Source: Shewanella sp. MR-4 (GTDB taxonomy: Bacteria; Pseudomonadota; Gammaproteobacteria; Enterobacterales; Shewanellaceae). Taken from it: 64,000 nucleotides of DNA. Both the position numbers and the translations under genes were made by a program. Under the pieces are notes generated by a model. The model saw only the letters and a list, made by a program, of their open reading frames with translations, searched no databases and was not told the DNA's origin. Below, one piece after another: positions 1 through 8,851 of this stretch. The stretch is taken from NCBI RefSeq assembly GCF_000014685.1, contig NC_008321.1, positions 4,027,001 to 4,091,000 of the forward strand. The letters are read 5' to 3'. Within the stretch, counting starts at the first letter, position 1, and every line of letters begins with the position of its first letter.

Positions 1-901
1 TATAATCCAAACCGATTGCGGGACGGGTCTCGCTAAATACCGGATCGGTATACGCCTTAGTAATTTCTGGATAGGAATAAATCCCGATCAACTTATCGTT
101 ACAGTACTCAGGTGAAGCCGCACAATCACCTAAGTATTTGCCATTGAGCGGGTTGGTATGTTTGTAACCATCGCCACCTACGGCTGCAAATGAAGGATGG
201 TCGGCATTAATACCGGTATCGATAACACCGACAACCATACCTTCACCCATATTGGAGCTATTGAGCGCACTGTTGCTCCATACACTCGTCGCCCCCGTTT
301 GGTCTGGCGTGCTAAAGGTTTTAAGCTCGTAGATTTTTTCACGGGTAATGCGTTTAACGCCGGGCACCTTCGCCAGTTTGGCCGCCTGCTCCTGCGTCAT
401 TTCAGTGACAAAACCGTTAAGCGCAACCGAAAACTCACGACCGACTTTTAAATCGAGTCCCTGTAATGTTTGCGCTTGTGAGACAACAGCAGCACGTTTT
501 TCTGCCAGATAGTTGTTATAGGCTTTGAGCTGGGGCTGGTTTAAGTTGAGCGGTGCTTTGGTATTTCGTGCCTTAGCAACCGTAGTTTGTGTCGCGGCCA
601 ACTGACCGACACCACCCTGATAGGTCGAAATAGGAGCATCACTAAGTTGTACTATATACTTGTGAACACCTTGAATATCGGCTTCAGCATTGAAGACTGC
701 ATGTTGTTTTTTAATTGTTTTATTGACTTGGTTTTCCCAAGTAAAAGTGTCTTCCGCTAATGGTTTGGGCGCGTAATCCGCAGGTGCGGGTCCCCATGCT
801 GAAGACGGTTCGACCGTATTAAGTGCGCTTGTTGAAGCAATACCGCTTCCAACGTATAAAGCGGTCGCCACCATCACGGCGACTTTATTGTGTGTAAGCA
901 T
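1..901 (-). CDS. Secreted subtilisin-like serine protease (S8), 5' part only
   Basis: The first 300 residues of an exported S8 peptidase are visible; the gene runs off the left edge. Residues 1-25 form a signal peptide. Residues about 80-180 resemble an inhibitor I9 prodomain, which in this family folds the protease and is then cleaved off. The catalytic Asp motif VVGVIDTGIN follows, with Asp at residue 228. The visible part ends just before the expected His box, so the His and Ser of the triad lie outside the window. The gene starts with ATG at 901. Its upstream gap to the thioredoxin gene is divergent, so the two are independently transcribed. In Shewanella such proteases are secreted or surface-bound and degrade extracellular protein; that role is inferred from the family. 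Confidence 0.9.
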   Translation of the reverse strand, partial: MLTHNKVAVMVATALYVGSGIASTSALNTVEPSSAWGPAPADYAPKPLAEDTFTWENQVNKTIKKQHAVFNAEADIQGVHKYIVQLSDAPISTYQGGVGQLAATQTTVAKARNTKAPLNLNQPQLKAYNNYLAEKRAAVVSQAQTLQGLDLKVGREFSVALNGFVTEMTQEQAAKLAKVPGVKRITREKIYELKTFSTPDQTGATSVWSNSALNSSNMGEGMVVGVIDTGINADHPSFAAVGGDGYKHTNPLNGKYLGDCAASPEYCNDKLIGIYSYPEITKAYTDPVFSETRPAIGLDY

Positions 902-1161
902 TATCTTCCCTTTTATCCACGATTAACTGCCATTAAATGCAACATAATTACAACATCGCGAATGATTGCCGTTAGTGCATAAGGCGTCAATTCGATAAGG
1001 GCATTTGCTACAAAATGCTACTTGTAAAACAATGTATTAAATAAAATACAGCACCTATTTCTTGAGGTTTAACTAAGTGATAAATGGGGATGTTTATCAT
1101 CCCTAACGCTGGTTAAATGTTAAAAAATTGCAGCATTAAAAAAACGTCAGAGAGTGAGTAA

Positions 1162-1524
1162 ATGAGCCATCCAGCCGTACATCAAATTGAATCTCGAGCC
1201 ATGCTCGACTCACTGTTGAATCAACACCATGCGGTAGTTTTGCTCTTTGGCGCGCCAAGCTGTGGTGTGTGTCAGGCACTGAAGCCTCAGATTACGGATA
1301 TGCTTGCAAGGGAGTTTCCCCAAATGGCGCTGGCGTATATCGACTGTGAGGCTCAAGGCGAGATTGCCGCCAGCTACCATGTCTTTAGCCTACCAGTGGT
1401 CGAAACCGTGTTTTATGGCAAAACCTTTGGGCGCTTCTCGAAGGTGTTTTCATTGAATGATATCCGTCACGCCATCGCGCGGCCTTACTCATTAGTATCG
1501 CAAGAACAAACTGAGGAAGAATGA
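1162..1524 (+). CDS. Thioredoxin-family protein
   Basis: This 120-residue protein has a thioredoxin fold with the redox motif CGVC at residues 34-37 and the cis-proline region SLPVV around residue 78. There is no signal peptide, so it should act in the cytoplasm as a small thiol-disulfide oxidoreductase. The motif differs from the classical CGPC, and the acidic C-terminus ends in a run of glutamates. It stands alone: the neighbour on the left is divergent and the one on the right is convergent. The start at 1162 has a GA-rich ribosome site (GAGAGTGAG) just upstream. The natural substrate cannot be told from sequence. Confidence 0.85.
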   Translation: MSHPAVHQIESRAMLDSLLNQHHAVVLLFGAPSCGVCQALKPQITDMLAREFPQMALAYIDCEAQGEIAASYHVFSLPVVETVFYGKTFGRFSKVFSLNDIRHAIARPYSLVSQEQTEEE

Positions 1525-1669
1525 GTGATCTAGGATCGAATACCGTCCTAACAATCGAACAAAGCAACAAGAGCTGGTATTGATGATAAGGAGTCCCTAA
1601 CAACGAGACTCCGAATTCGATTGTGGTTAATGAGCCACTACAATAGAAGATAAACTGACTCTAGCTTGC

Positions 1670-2242
1670 CTATTCAGTGACTGGTAAATCAAACCACTCA
1701 GCACCTATTTCGTCAGATGGGCTGAAACTAACTTGCAATAATGGACTTTCAAGACCTTCGAATTTTGCCGAATTCTCAACATAGACATACTCAACAGCAT
1801 TCTCAACTTTTTTACCGCTAGGAGTAACTTTACCTACAGTAGAACAATCCTGATCGCCTAAGGTTTCTCCACTCAATGAGCCGTCAATTCCATTAAGATA
1901 GAAACCAGTGATTTTTGCAGGTGCATTTTTACGAGCCTCAACTGAAGCATTCGCTCCGAGCATTGTTGTTTGACTGCTCATAGTCACATACAAGCCTTCG
2001 CCATCAGCATTCTCATTAGCATGTGCTTTCTTACATCTCCATGTCACAGTGCCAGTTGTAATAAATTGAAAATGCAAAAATTTTGCATTGTCCTGTAATT
2101 GACTATTATTCCAATCAAATAGCGATTGAATATCCCCTTTGCCCACAAACCCAACACCATTTTCATCATAGGTAACAGAGGCATTAACTGAGCCAGCAAA
2201 TACTAAAGTAGCTAACGCTACGAGTGTTGATTTAAATTTCAT
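1670..2242 (-). CDS. Secreted protein of unknown function under riboswitch control
   Basis: The product is 190 residues long. I take the ATG at 2242 as the start because a GGAG ribosome site lies 6 bases upstream and it opens a clean signal peptide (MKFKSTLVALATLVFAGSVNA); an in-frame start at 2275 is further upstream and less likely. The mature protein is rich in Thr, Gly, Asn and Ser and has two cysteines (in WRCKKAH and DQDCSTV) that could form a disulfide bond in the periplasm or outside the cell. I do not recognise the family. Its long leader holds a c-di-GMP-I aptamer, so expression probably follows the motile-to-sessile switch, which suggests an adhesion, matrix or surface role. That role is inference only. 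Confidence 0.8.
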   Translation of the reverse strand: MKFKSTLVALATLVFAGSVNASVTYDENGVGFVGKGDIQSLFDWNNSQLQDNAKFLHFQFITTGTVTWRCKKAHANENADGEGLYVTMSSQTTMLGANASVEARKNAPAKITGFYLNGIDGSLSGETLGDQDCSTVGKVTPSGKKVENAVEYVYVENSAKFEGLESPLLQVSFSPSDEIGAEWFDLPVTE

Positions 2243-2322
2243 ATATTCTCCGAAAGGTAAAAAACAAATATCCATATCCCGTTAGCGCATGCATTGGGTT
2301 TGCATATCGCCAAGGTTTTTCA

Positions 2323-2419
2323 CCTGATTCGGCAACTCAGCCATCTTAATAACAGCCTGTACAATAAGATCCGAAGCTTTGCGACCCCGTTTCACAACGG
2401 GTGTGCCTGTTCGTCAGTT
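2323..2419 (-). promoter_or_regulatory. Cyclic-di-GMP class I (GEMM) riboswitch aptamer
   Basis: Read on the minus strand, this leader contains the conserved GEMM elements in order: ACAGGCACACC, a CCCGTT / AACGGG stem closed by a GUGA (GNRA) tetraloop, the invariant GTCGCAAAGCTTCGG block, a variable arm, and the 3' block GATGGCTGAGTTGCCGA. CTGA and TCAG at the two ends can pair to close the P1 stem. The Vibrio Vc2 aptamer has the same order (ACAGGGCAAACC, GAAA loop, GACGCAAAGC, GGUUACCGA). It sits about 80 bases upstream of the secreted-protein start at 2242. No clear intrinsic terminator lies between aptamer and start codon, so control at translation initiation is plausible. Confidence 0.87.
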
Positions 2420-2451
2420 GACGTAGGAAAATAAGCCAAGCTTAAAATCCT

Positions 2452-2486
2452 ACTATAAGATGATAGATAAAAATGAAGGCGTCAAA
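2452..2486 (-). promoter_or_regulatory. Candidate promoter for the riboswitch leader
   Basis: On the minus strand a TTTGAC box (2481-2486) is followed after 15 bases by TATCAT (2460-2465), with an overlapping alternative TATAGT (2452-2457). The spacing is not ideal for either box. The position, 35-60 bases before the aptamer, is what makes it plausible. Confidence 0.3.
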
Positions 2487-2585
2487 CTTTAGTATTAAAT
2501 TTATTCGACGTTAAGCGGTTGAATAACTAACGCTTATGGCAACCAGCCGCTGTTAATCATCCGCATCTAACAGGGATTAAGCCCC

Positions 2586-4073
2586 CTAATCAGGACTGCG
2601 ACTCACCTCCACCGAATAACCTTCATCCTGCTTGATAAAATCGACAAAGTTTTTGATGGCAGGCAAGGCATCTTCCCTATGGTGGGAGACATACAACAAT
2701 TGGCTTAGATGATGCTCGGCAATCATATCCAAAGCCCGCATCACTAAGGTGCGATTGATAAAGTCGAGCCCTTGATAAGGCTCATCCAAAATCAATAATA
2801 ACGGCTGTTTAATCAAGGCTCTGCCTATGAGCAATAGCCGCTGTTGACCGTAATCCAGTTTTTTAAAGCCCGTGCTAGCAAACTCACTCATGTGCAAAAT
2901 CGCCAACCATTCCTTGGCCAGATCCAATTGGGGTTTAGTGGGCTTGTGATACAGGCCGATGGAATCGTAAAAACCCGACAATAAGACATCGAGCGCCGAG
3001 CAACTGACGCGATACTGTAAATGCAATGCCGACGATACTATGCCAATCCGTTGCTTAATCTGCCAAATACTCTCGCCGCTACCACGGGGTCGGCCAAAGA
3101 GGGTAATGTCATTGCTGTAACACTGGGGATGGTCGCCCAAAATCAGTCCGAGCAGAGTACTCTTGCCACAACCATTGGGCCCTCGCACTTGCCAATGCTG
3201 GCCCGCGCTAATCCGCCAATTCACCCCTTTAAAAATCAAGCCGCTCACATATTCGACCTTGCCGTTTTTAATGTCGACTATCGGGTCGAACGCCTCGGCA
3301 TTGTGGCGTTGACGCGCCATCAATGCCAAGAGTTCGGCGCTGCGGCTGGCCGAAAGCGCATTAAGCTGCGCCATCACAGGATGTGTATGCCACTGCTCAA
3401 TCGACATGGGCGCGCTCAGTTGATGCACATGCTGACCCGATTTGAGCATATCGCTATTAAACAGCGCCACATGGCTAATACAGGGCGGTAATTCTTCTTG
3501 GCGTGAGGTAATGATTAGCAGCTGCGTATGTTCGGCAACCTCCACCAGCAACTGCGACAGGCTGAGTTGATGCTCGATATCCAGCCCTGCATAAGGGTCA
3601 TCTAAAATCAGCAAGTTGGGCTCAGTTGCCAGCGCCCGCGCTAACATCACCCGCCGGGTTTCACCGGTCGATAACTGCCGAAATCCACGATGCTTTAAAT
3701 GGGTTAATTCAACTTTCAGTAAAATGGCCGCCAAGTGTGCATCATTTAGGCAGCATTCCTGCACCAATGACTCGACCGTCGAGCCGTAATCGAGTTCGTC
3801 CTTTTCTAATTCCCGCTCCAGCAGCGCCTGTTGCAAACCGAGAGACACCCAGCCAATTCGCGCGGGCAGCCCCGTAATTTGCCCCGCATCTGGCTCAATA
3901 TCCCCAGCCAATATCCGCCCAAGCAATGAACCGCTATAACTGTCGGTCGCAAAAATCGCCCAATGCTGCGCAGGCATTAGCTGCCAATCTTCAACCACTA
4001 ACAGTTCATTACCGCGACCGTAGCGTAATCCCTTAACGGCTATCGCCTGAGAGTCTGTGGTGTGATGCTGCAT
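2586..4073 (-). CDS. modF: ModF-type tandem ABC ATPase (molybdenum / photorepair family)
   Basis: The 495-residue protein carries two ABC ATPase domains in tandem and no membrane segment, as in E. coli ModF (about 490 residues). The second domain has an intact Walker A (GPNGCGKST, 298-306), a signature LDYGQ (406-410) and Walker B LLLILDEP (425-432). The first keeps the signature LSTGE (134-138) and Walker B LLILDDP (154-160), but its Walker A region (about 42-51, ATDSYSGSLL) has lost the lysine. The start at 4073 has an AAGGA ribosome site. No permease or binding-protein gene is adjacent, so it is not an obvious transporter component. ModF proteins are linked to molybdate handling, but their mechanism is poorly defined. 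Confidence 0.85.
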   Translation of the reverse strand: MQHHTTDSQAIAVKGLRYGRGNELLVVEDWQLMPAQHWAIFATDSYSGSLLGRILAGDIEPDAGQITGLPARIGWVSLGLQQALLERELEKDELDYGSTVESLVQECCLNDAHLAAILLKVELTHLKHRGFRQLSTGETRRVMLARALATEPNLLILDDPYAGLDIEHQLSLSQLLVEVAEHTQLLIITSRQEELPPCISHVALFNSDMLKSGQHVHQLSAPMSIEQWHTHPVMAQLNALSASRSAELLALMARQRHNAEAFDPIVDIKNGKVEYVSGLIFKGVNWRISAGQHWQVRGPNGCGKSTLLGLILGDHPQCYSNDITLFGRPRGSGESIWQIKQRIGIVSSALHLQYRVSCSALDVLLSGFYDSIGLYHKPTKPQLDLAKEWLAILHMSEFASTGFKKLDYGQQRLLLIGRALIKQPLLLILDEPYQGLDFINRTLVMRALDMIAEHHLSQLLYVSHHREDALPAIKNFVDFIKQDEGYSVEVSRSPD

Positions 4074-4169
4074 TGAGTACGTCCTTTGGGGTGATTTTTA
4101 TCCAAGTCTAACAAGCTGTTATCGTTTTTGTCTCTTCGACTTTATGCAAAGGGCAGATACAAACAGGGA

Positions 4170-4910
4170 TCAGGGGCGTAATTTGATATACAACTCGCCC
4201 TCGCGAATTTGAATATCTTCGACGCCGTCGGCAAAGGCATTCCAAAAGCCTCTGTCGCCGAACTCACTGACAAGATTGACATTCTTCATATTGCCTAGCC
4301 AAGCATTAGGAATAGGCACGCCCATCAAGCTAACGCCCACCAAAGACACACTCGGGCGGCGATTAGCATCGAGATGGATATCGAGTCCGGCATTCACCCG
4401 TAAAATCTCCCCCGCCATCACAGGAAAGTCCCGAGGGATCGGCACTAGGATTTTGGCACTGGCTAAATTATCTGAAAAATCAATGGCAATACGCTGTGCA
4501 AAGTCGGGATTACGGCCAATGATGGCATTGACTTCGCGCTCGCTAAAACTCACTTGCCTATCTTCAGGCCGCTCGCGATAGGGCTCAGGTTGTAAATCGT
4601 CACTCGAGGACGACTGAGCCGAATCCTTGGTATGAGCCGAGGCCTTGCGCTCTGGCTGCCAACCTAGCTGACTCAGTTTATCCTCAAGCTTTGCCTCTTC
4701 TTTGGTTGATAAACTCACAGGCGTCAACGGCTTAGGGAAGATATAACTGCGAACCACAAAAAAGGTAATCCCCACGGTAAGCACTATGGTCACCAGTATC
4801 ATCAACAAGACTTGAACACCGGTAAAACCCTGTTGCCGCATCCCCATATTAAAGGGCTTACGTGAGCGGCGCTGCGGCCTTGCTAAATAGAGGCGAGATG
4901 TTGAGAGCAT
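4170..4910 (-). CDS. Single-pass membrane protein of unknown function
   Basis: The product is up to 246 residues. A basic N-terminus is followed by one membrane helix (about residues 30-55), then a Ser- and Glu-rich linker and a C-terminal domain of about 130 residues that should lie in the periplasm. An internal ATG at residue 22 or 24 (MGMRQQGFTG) is a credible alternative start, because it gives a compact cytoplasmic tail. The C-terminal domain contains FSEREVNAIIGRNPDF and looks like a mixed alpha/beta fold. Relatives in Shewanella have sometimes been labelled as an arginine succinyltransferase, but nothing here supports an enzyme. It lies 96 bases downstream of modF and 205 bases past the katG stop. 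Confidence 0.7.
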   Translation of the reverse strand: MLSTSRLYLARPQRRSRKPFNMGMRQQGFTGVQVLLMILVTIVLTVGITFFVVRSYIFPKPLTPVSLSTKEEAKLEDKLSQLGWQPERKASAHTKDSAQSSSSDDLQPEPYRERPEDRQVSFSEREVNAIIGRNPDFAQRIAIDFSDNLASAKILVPIPRDFPVMAGEILRVNAGLDIHLDANRRPSVSLVGVSLMGVPIPNAWLGNMKNVNLVSEFGDRGFWNAFADGVEDIQIREGELYIKLRP

Positions 4911-5037
4911 ATTCGTTTCGCTACAAAGAGATTTCCCCCGATACTACTTGGCAAAGCGGCATAAGGAAACGCCTAAGGCCAACAAGCGAAGCCTTCAGCG
5001 AAAACTCATTTCAAGTTAAATGAGGATAGAAAGAGAA

Positions 5038-5070
5038 AAGTCCACCCATGCACAGGGCACGGATGGACTT
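5038..5070 (-). terminator. Intrinsic terminator after katG
   Basis: On the minus strand a 14-base-pair stem with two G-U pairs (AAGTCCATCCGTGC / GCATGGGTGGACTT) and a 5-base loop is followed by the pyrimidine-rich tail TTCTCTTTCT. It lies 46 bases beyond the katG stop codon. Confidence 0.7.
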
Positions 5071-5115
5071 ATGAGAGCTGAACTCACGGGTGATAAAACC
5101 CAGAGTCAATGGCGC

Positions 5116-7335
5116 TTAGATATCGAAGCGATCGGCGTTCATCACCTTATTCCAGGCTTTGATAAAGTCCTGCACGAATCTGTCTTGTCCATCTTGGGCG
5201 CCGTACACTTCAGACACGGCGCGCAATTCAGAGTGCGAACCGAAGACTAAATCGACGGGAGTCGCGGTCCATTTCAGTTTACCGCTCTTACGATCTTGCC
5301 CTTCGTAGATACCTTCTTGCTTCTCTGACTTGCTCCACTTGGTCGACATATCGAGCAAGTTAACGAAGAAGTCATTGCTTAAGGTGCCAGGTTTGTCGGT
5401 AAACACCCCGTGTTTCACGCCAGCGCTGTTGGCATCTAAGGCGCGCAGACCACCTACCAGTACAGTCATTTCCGGTACGGTCAGATTAAGCATGTTCGCA
5501 CGTTCAATCAGCATCTCGGCGGGAGAATGGCTGCTGTCCTTCGAGTAGTAGTTACGGAAACCATCGGCCGTTGGCTCAAGAACCGCGAAGGATGACACAT
5601 CGGTTTGTGCCTGAGTCGCATCCATACGTCCTGGAGTGAATGGTACAGAAACAGCCACACCCGCCTCTTTCGCAGCCTTTTCTACCGCCACGCTACCACC
5701 GAGCACAATCACATCGGCCAGCGAAACCTTCTTGCCACCTTTCAGTGAGCCGTTGAAGTCTTTTTGGACTTTTTCCAATTTAGCCAGCACCTTAGCTAAC
5801 TCTTTAGGATTGTTCGCCTGCCAATTCATCATAGGCTCTAAACGAATACGCGCGCCGTTTGCACCACCACGCATATCGGTACCCCGGAAGCTGCTGGCCG
5901 AAGCCCATGCCGTTCTCACCAATTCGGGAACCGTTAAGCCAGAAGCCAAGATTTTGTTACCTAAGGCTTTGATATCGGCGTTATCAATTACAAGGTGGTC
6001 AAGGGCGGGAATTGGATCCTGCCAAATCAACATTTCCGCTGGCACATCGGCACCTAAGTATCTTGCCTTAGGTCCCATATCGCGGTGAGTTAACTTAAAC
6101 CATGCCTTAGCGAAGGCCAGCTCAAACTCCTGTGGATTTTTAAGGAAACGGGTCGTGATCTCGCGGTAAATAGGATCTTCCTTCAGCGCGATATCACTGG
6201 TGAACATCATAGGCGCATGGCGCTTATCCGCAATATGCGCATCGGGGATCAGATTGGCGGCCTTACCGTCGGCAGGTATCCACTGAATATGGCCCGCTGG
6301 GCTCTTGGTTTGTACCCAATCAAAGGTATACAGCCAAGTTAAGTATTCCATGGTCCATTTGGTTGGGTTGGATGACCAAGCCCCTTCTAAACCACTGGTA
6401 ACAGTGTCTTCCGAGTGGCCTTTGCCGCATTTGTTTTTCCAGCCTAAACCTTGTGCCTCAACACCAGAGGCGGCGGGATCGGCACCGACACATTTAGAGG
6501 GATCATGCGCGCCGTGCGCCTTACCAAAGGTGTGACCACCCGCGATCAACGCAACGGTTTCTTCATCATTCATCGCCATACGGCCAAAGGTGTCACGAAT
6601 TTCCTTCGCCGAGGCTAATGGATCTGGCACACCATTAGGGCCTTCTGGGTTAACGTAAATTAAGCCCATTTGGGTCGCGCCCATCGGCTTAGCCAGTTCG
6701 CCCTTTTCATTGCGGCGTTTGCTATCGAGCCAGGCTTTTTCTGAACCCCAGTTCACCTGTTCCGCTTCCCAGTCGTCGACACGACCACCGGCAAAACCAA
6801 AGGTTTTAAAGCCCATAGACTCCAGCGCCACGTTACCCGTGAACACCATTAAGTCGCCCCACGAAATTTTGCTGCCGTATTTTTGTTTGATAGGCCACAG
6901 CAGGCGACGCGCCTTATCTAAGTTCACGTTATCTGGCCAGCTGTTTAATGGCTCGAAACGTTGCTGACCACCGGCGGCACCACCACGGCCATCAAAAATC
7001 CGATAAACACCCGCGCTGTGCCACGCCATACGAATAAAGAAAGGACCATAATGACCGTAGTCCGCTGGCCACCAATCCTGAGACTCAGTCATCAGGGCTT
7101 TGATGTCTTTTTTAACGGCGTCGAGATCTAAGGATTTAAAAGCTTCAGCGTAGTGGTAGTCGCTACCATAAGGATTTGATTCAACTGCATTTTGACGTAA
7201 CGGGCTTAAATTTAGCTGTTCAGGCCACCAAAATTGATTACCCGTGACTTGCTCTTGTGCGATAGCAGCCCCACCAAATGCCAACGACATCGCTAAGGTC
7301 AGCGCTGACAAGGTAGGAATAGTAGTTTTCTTCAT
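5116..7335 (-). CDS. katG: Exported catalase-peroxidase (KatG/KatP type)
   Basis: This 739-residue bifunctional haem enzyme breaks down hydrogen peroxide and also works as a peroxidase. The distal haem site reads IRMAWHSAGVYR, with Arg102, Trp105 and His106. The cross-linked Met-Tyr-Trp cofactor typical of the family can be formed by Trp105, Tyr227 (LIYVNPEG) and Met253 (GRMAMND), and the proximal His is His268 in GGHTFGKAH. The C-terminal half is the usual degenerate repeat of the N-terminal domain. Unlike cytoplasmic KatG it begins with a signal peptide (residues 1-26, ending AAIA), so it should act in the periplasm, like KatP. It is monocistronic, with its own terminator. Confidence 0.95.
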   Translation of the reverse strand: MKKTTIPTLSALTLAMSLAFGGAAIAQEQVTGNQFWWPEQLNLSPLRQNAVESNPYGSDYHYAEAFKSLDLDAVKKDIKALMTESQDWWPADYGHYGPFFIRMAWHSAGVYRIFDGRGGAAGGQQRFEPLNSWPDNVNLDKARRLLWPIKQKYGSKISWGDLMVFTGNVALESMGFKTFGFAGGRVDDWEAEQVNWGSEKAWLDSKRRNEKGELAKPMGATQMGLIYVNPEGPNGVPDPLASAKEIRDTFGRMAMNDEETVALIAGGHTFGKAHGAHDPSKCVGADPAASGVEAQGLGWKNKCGKGHSEDTVTSGLEGAWSSNPTKWTMEYLTWLYTFDWVQTKSPAGHIQWIPADGKAANLIPDAHIADKRHAPMMFTSDIALKEDPIYREITTRFLKNPQEFELAFAKAWFKLTHRDMGPKARYLGADVPAEMLIWQDPIPALDHLVIDNADIKALGNKILASGLTVPELVRTAWASASSFRGTDMRGGANGARIRLEPMMNWQANNPKELAKVLAKLEKVQKDFNGSLKGGKKVSLADVIVLGGSVAVEKAAKEAGVAVSVPFTPGRMDATQAQTDVSSFAVLEPTADGFRNYYSKDSSHSPAEMLIERANMLNLTVPEMTVLVGGLRALDANSAGVKHGVFTDKPGTLSNDFFVNLLDMSTKWSKSEKQEGIYEGQDRKSGKLKWTATPVDLVFGSHSELRAVSEVYGAQDGQDRFVQDFIKAWNKVMNADRFDI

Positions 7336-7703
7336 GATGATTACCTATTTCTTCTAGTAAGGACATATCTGCCTGCACAGATGAGTGTCGTTTGTTTGCT
7401 GCTCAACCCCATGTCTCGTTGTGTAATTCTCGGGTAATGCATGAAACCGTCACCACAATCGATGCCAGAAAGTGTAGTGATGCGAGCTAACTATATGAAA
7501 TGATTAAAATCGATGATTGGAATCGCCAAAATAGATTAACAATTGTTAATTTATGAAAGGATTATCAAAATTCCGACTTACGGCAATCCATGCGGTATCG
7601 GAGTAAACAGCGATTAAGCCGTTACTTCACGGCCGTACCACCACTTAGGCGTAACTGTGATAAAATGGCCGCCGTTTTCTGTTAACTTCGACAAGGTATT
7701 GCA
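7336..7703. other. Intergenic control region between katG and the DUF2999 gene
   Basis: This 368-base gap separates two divergently transcribed genes, so it should hold both promoters. The only strong element is the palindrome at 7535-7550. I looked for an OxyR-like pattern upstream of katG and did not find a convincing one. Confidence 0.5.
7535..7550. promoter_or_regulatory. Perfect 16-bp palindrome ATTAACAATTGTTAAT
   Basis: The two 8-base halves are exact reverse complements without a spacer. It lies about 185 bases upstream of the katG start and 154 bases upstream of the DUF2999 gene, a typical place for an operator. The regulator is unknown; the AT-rich sequence could also arise by chance. 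Confidence 0.4.
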
Positions 7704-7955
7704 ATGAATCCCATTATTGCCATCTTAAAAGAACACAATGTCACTGATGCAAAAATTAACGAGCTTTTTCAAGCATTAACCGATAATCCTCTCATGGCGA
7801 TGGGCATTATTGGCCAGCTCGGCATTCCGCCCGAAAAACTGCAGCAACTGATGGCGTTGGTAATGCAAAACCCAGCATTAATCAAAGAAGCCGTACTCGA
7901 GTTAGGTCTCGATTTCGCCAAAGTTGAAGCCGCCAAGGCGCAGCTGCAAAAGTAA
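7704..7955 (+). CDS. Small DUF2999-family protein
   Basis: This 83-residue, mostly helical cytoplasmic protein begins MNPIIAILKEHNV and matches my recollection of the DUF2999 family found in Shewanella and Vibrio. It has no cysteines, no membrane segment and no catalytic motif; the sequence is a chain of short amphipathic helices rich in Leu, Met and Gln. Its function is not known. The start has a close AAGG site (ACAAGGTATTGCA). It stands alone between two divergent or isolated genes and ends in a strong terminator. Confidence 0.8.
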   Translation: MNPIIAILKEHNVTDAKINELFQALTDNPLMAMGIIGQLGIPPEKLQQLMALVMQNPALIKEAVLELGLDFAKVEAAKAQLQK

Positions 7956-7978
7956 TTTATGCCCAGCCAATGGCTTAT

Positions 7979-8010
7979 AAAGGTAAAGCGAAATTCGCTT
8001 TACCTTTTCT
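7979..8010 (+). terminator. Intrinsic terminator after the DUF2999 gene
   Basis: A hairpin with arms AAAGGTAAAGCGAA and TTCGCTTTACCTTT is followed by TCTT. It begins about 24 bases after the stop codon. Confidence 0.75.
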
Positions 8011-8137
8011 TCAGTACTTATCTCCCTTACCACGCTGTTACATAAAGATATAAAAACCTTATCCCCCCTCGCTGATAATATTTGCTAGAGTGTTGCTACA
8101 CGCCATACTGGCAAAAGAGTGACCAAGAGGAAGCAAG

Positions 8138-8671
8138 ATGCGCCCACATACTCCCCTATTAGCACTACTATTGCCCGTATTGTTGTTGGGTTGCCAAGAG
8201 CAGACTCAGGCGCAAAATCCGTCGACTGTGGACAAACCCGCCGCACAAAGCTCTGCCCAAACGGACACCGCACAAACAAGCGCAGCTCAAACTGACACGC
8301 CCCCAAAAGAGACGAGCGAGGACAAAACGGTCACTGTGGATAGGCGCGACACTCCGCAGCTTCACACATCGACTGATAAAGGTTTTATCAAGCCAAGTAT
8401 TTCACCCCAAGGAGAAGGCGTAATGCTGCAAGGCACTGTGAGATATATGAATTTAGAAGGTGGATTCTGGGGCATTATCGCCGACAACGGCCAACAAATA
8501 TTGCCTAAAAACCTGCCGCAGGATTACCGCAAAGACGGGCTGCGCTTGAGTTTCACCGCGCAGGAAATCACTGGCATGATGACCATTCAGCAGTGGGGCA
8601 CACTCTCGAGTTTAAGTGACATCACGGTTATCGGCCAAGTCGAGAGTCAATCGGCGGATCCACGACTCTAA
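8138..8671 (+). CDS. Lipoprotein with Thr/Gln/Ala-rich linker, unknown function
   Basis: The 177-residue product has a lipoprotein signal with the lipobox LLGC (acylated Cys19), so it should be anchored in a membrane facing the periplasm. Residues 20-80 are a low-complexity linker rich in Thr, Gln, Ala and Asp with repeats such as TAQTSAAQT. The C-terminal part (about 95-175) contains GTVRYMNLEGGFWGIIADNG and looks like a small beta-barrel domain of the OB type. The Asp or Gln after Cys19 gives no firm sorting signal: residue 20 is Gln, which suggests the outer membrane. Function unknown. Confidence 0.75.
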   Translation: MRPHTPLLALLLPVLLLGCQEQTQAQNPSTVDKPAAQSSAQTDTAQTSAAQTDTPPKETSEDKTVTVDRRDTPQLHTSTDKGFIKPSISPQGEGVMLQGTVRYMNLEGGFWGIIADNGQQILPKNLPQDYRKDGLRLSFTAQEITGMMTIQQWGTLSSLSDITVIGQVESQSADPRL

Positions 8672-8678
8672 CAAGCGT

Positions 8679-8722
8679 TGGCCTGAGTATGAGCCGCAAG
8701 CTTCGGGCAAAAACTCAGGCCA
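8679..8722. terminator. Stem-loop after the lipoprotein gene
   Basis: Perfect 10-base arms TGGCCTGAGT and ACTCAGGCCA enclose a loop with an inner GCC/GGC stem. It lies 8 bases past the lipoprotein stop. There is no U-run, so it may be a weak terminator or an mRNA-protecting hairpin. Confidence 0.45.
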
Positions 8723-8851
8723 CACTTATTGAACATTGAACATCGAGCGAATAGCATCCCCTCGTTCTGGCAAGGTATCCTAAGTACGCGCACATCAGGT
8801 GATGGTTCCACACCCGATGGCTCAAAGGATACATGCCACAGGGGGCAAACA

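Noticed and set aside
1574..1620. GGAGTC / GACTCC hairpin after the thioredoxin gene as a terminator
   Set aside because: The stem is only six base pairs with an 11-base loop and no T-run.
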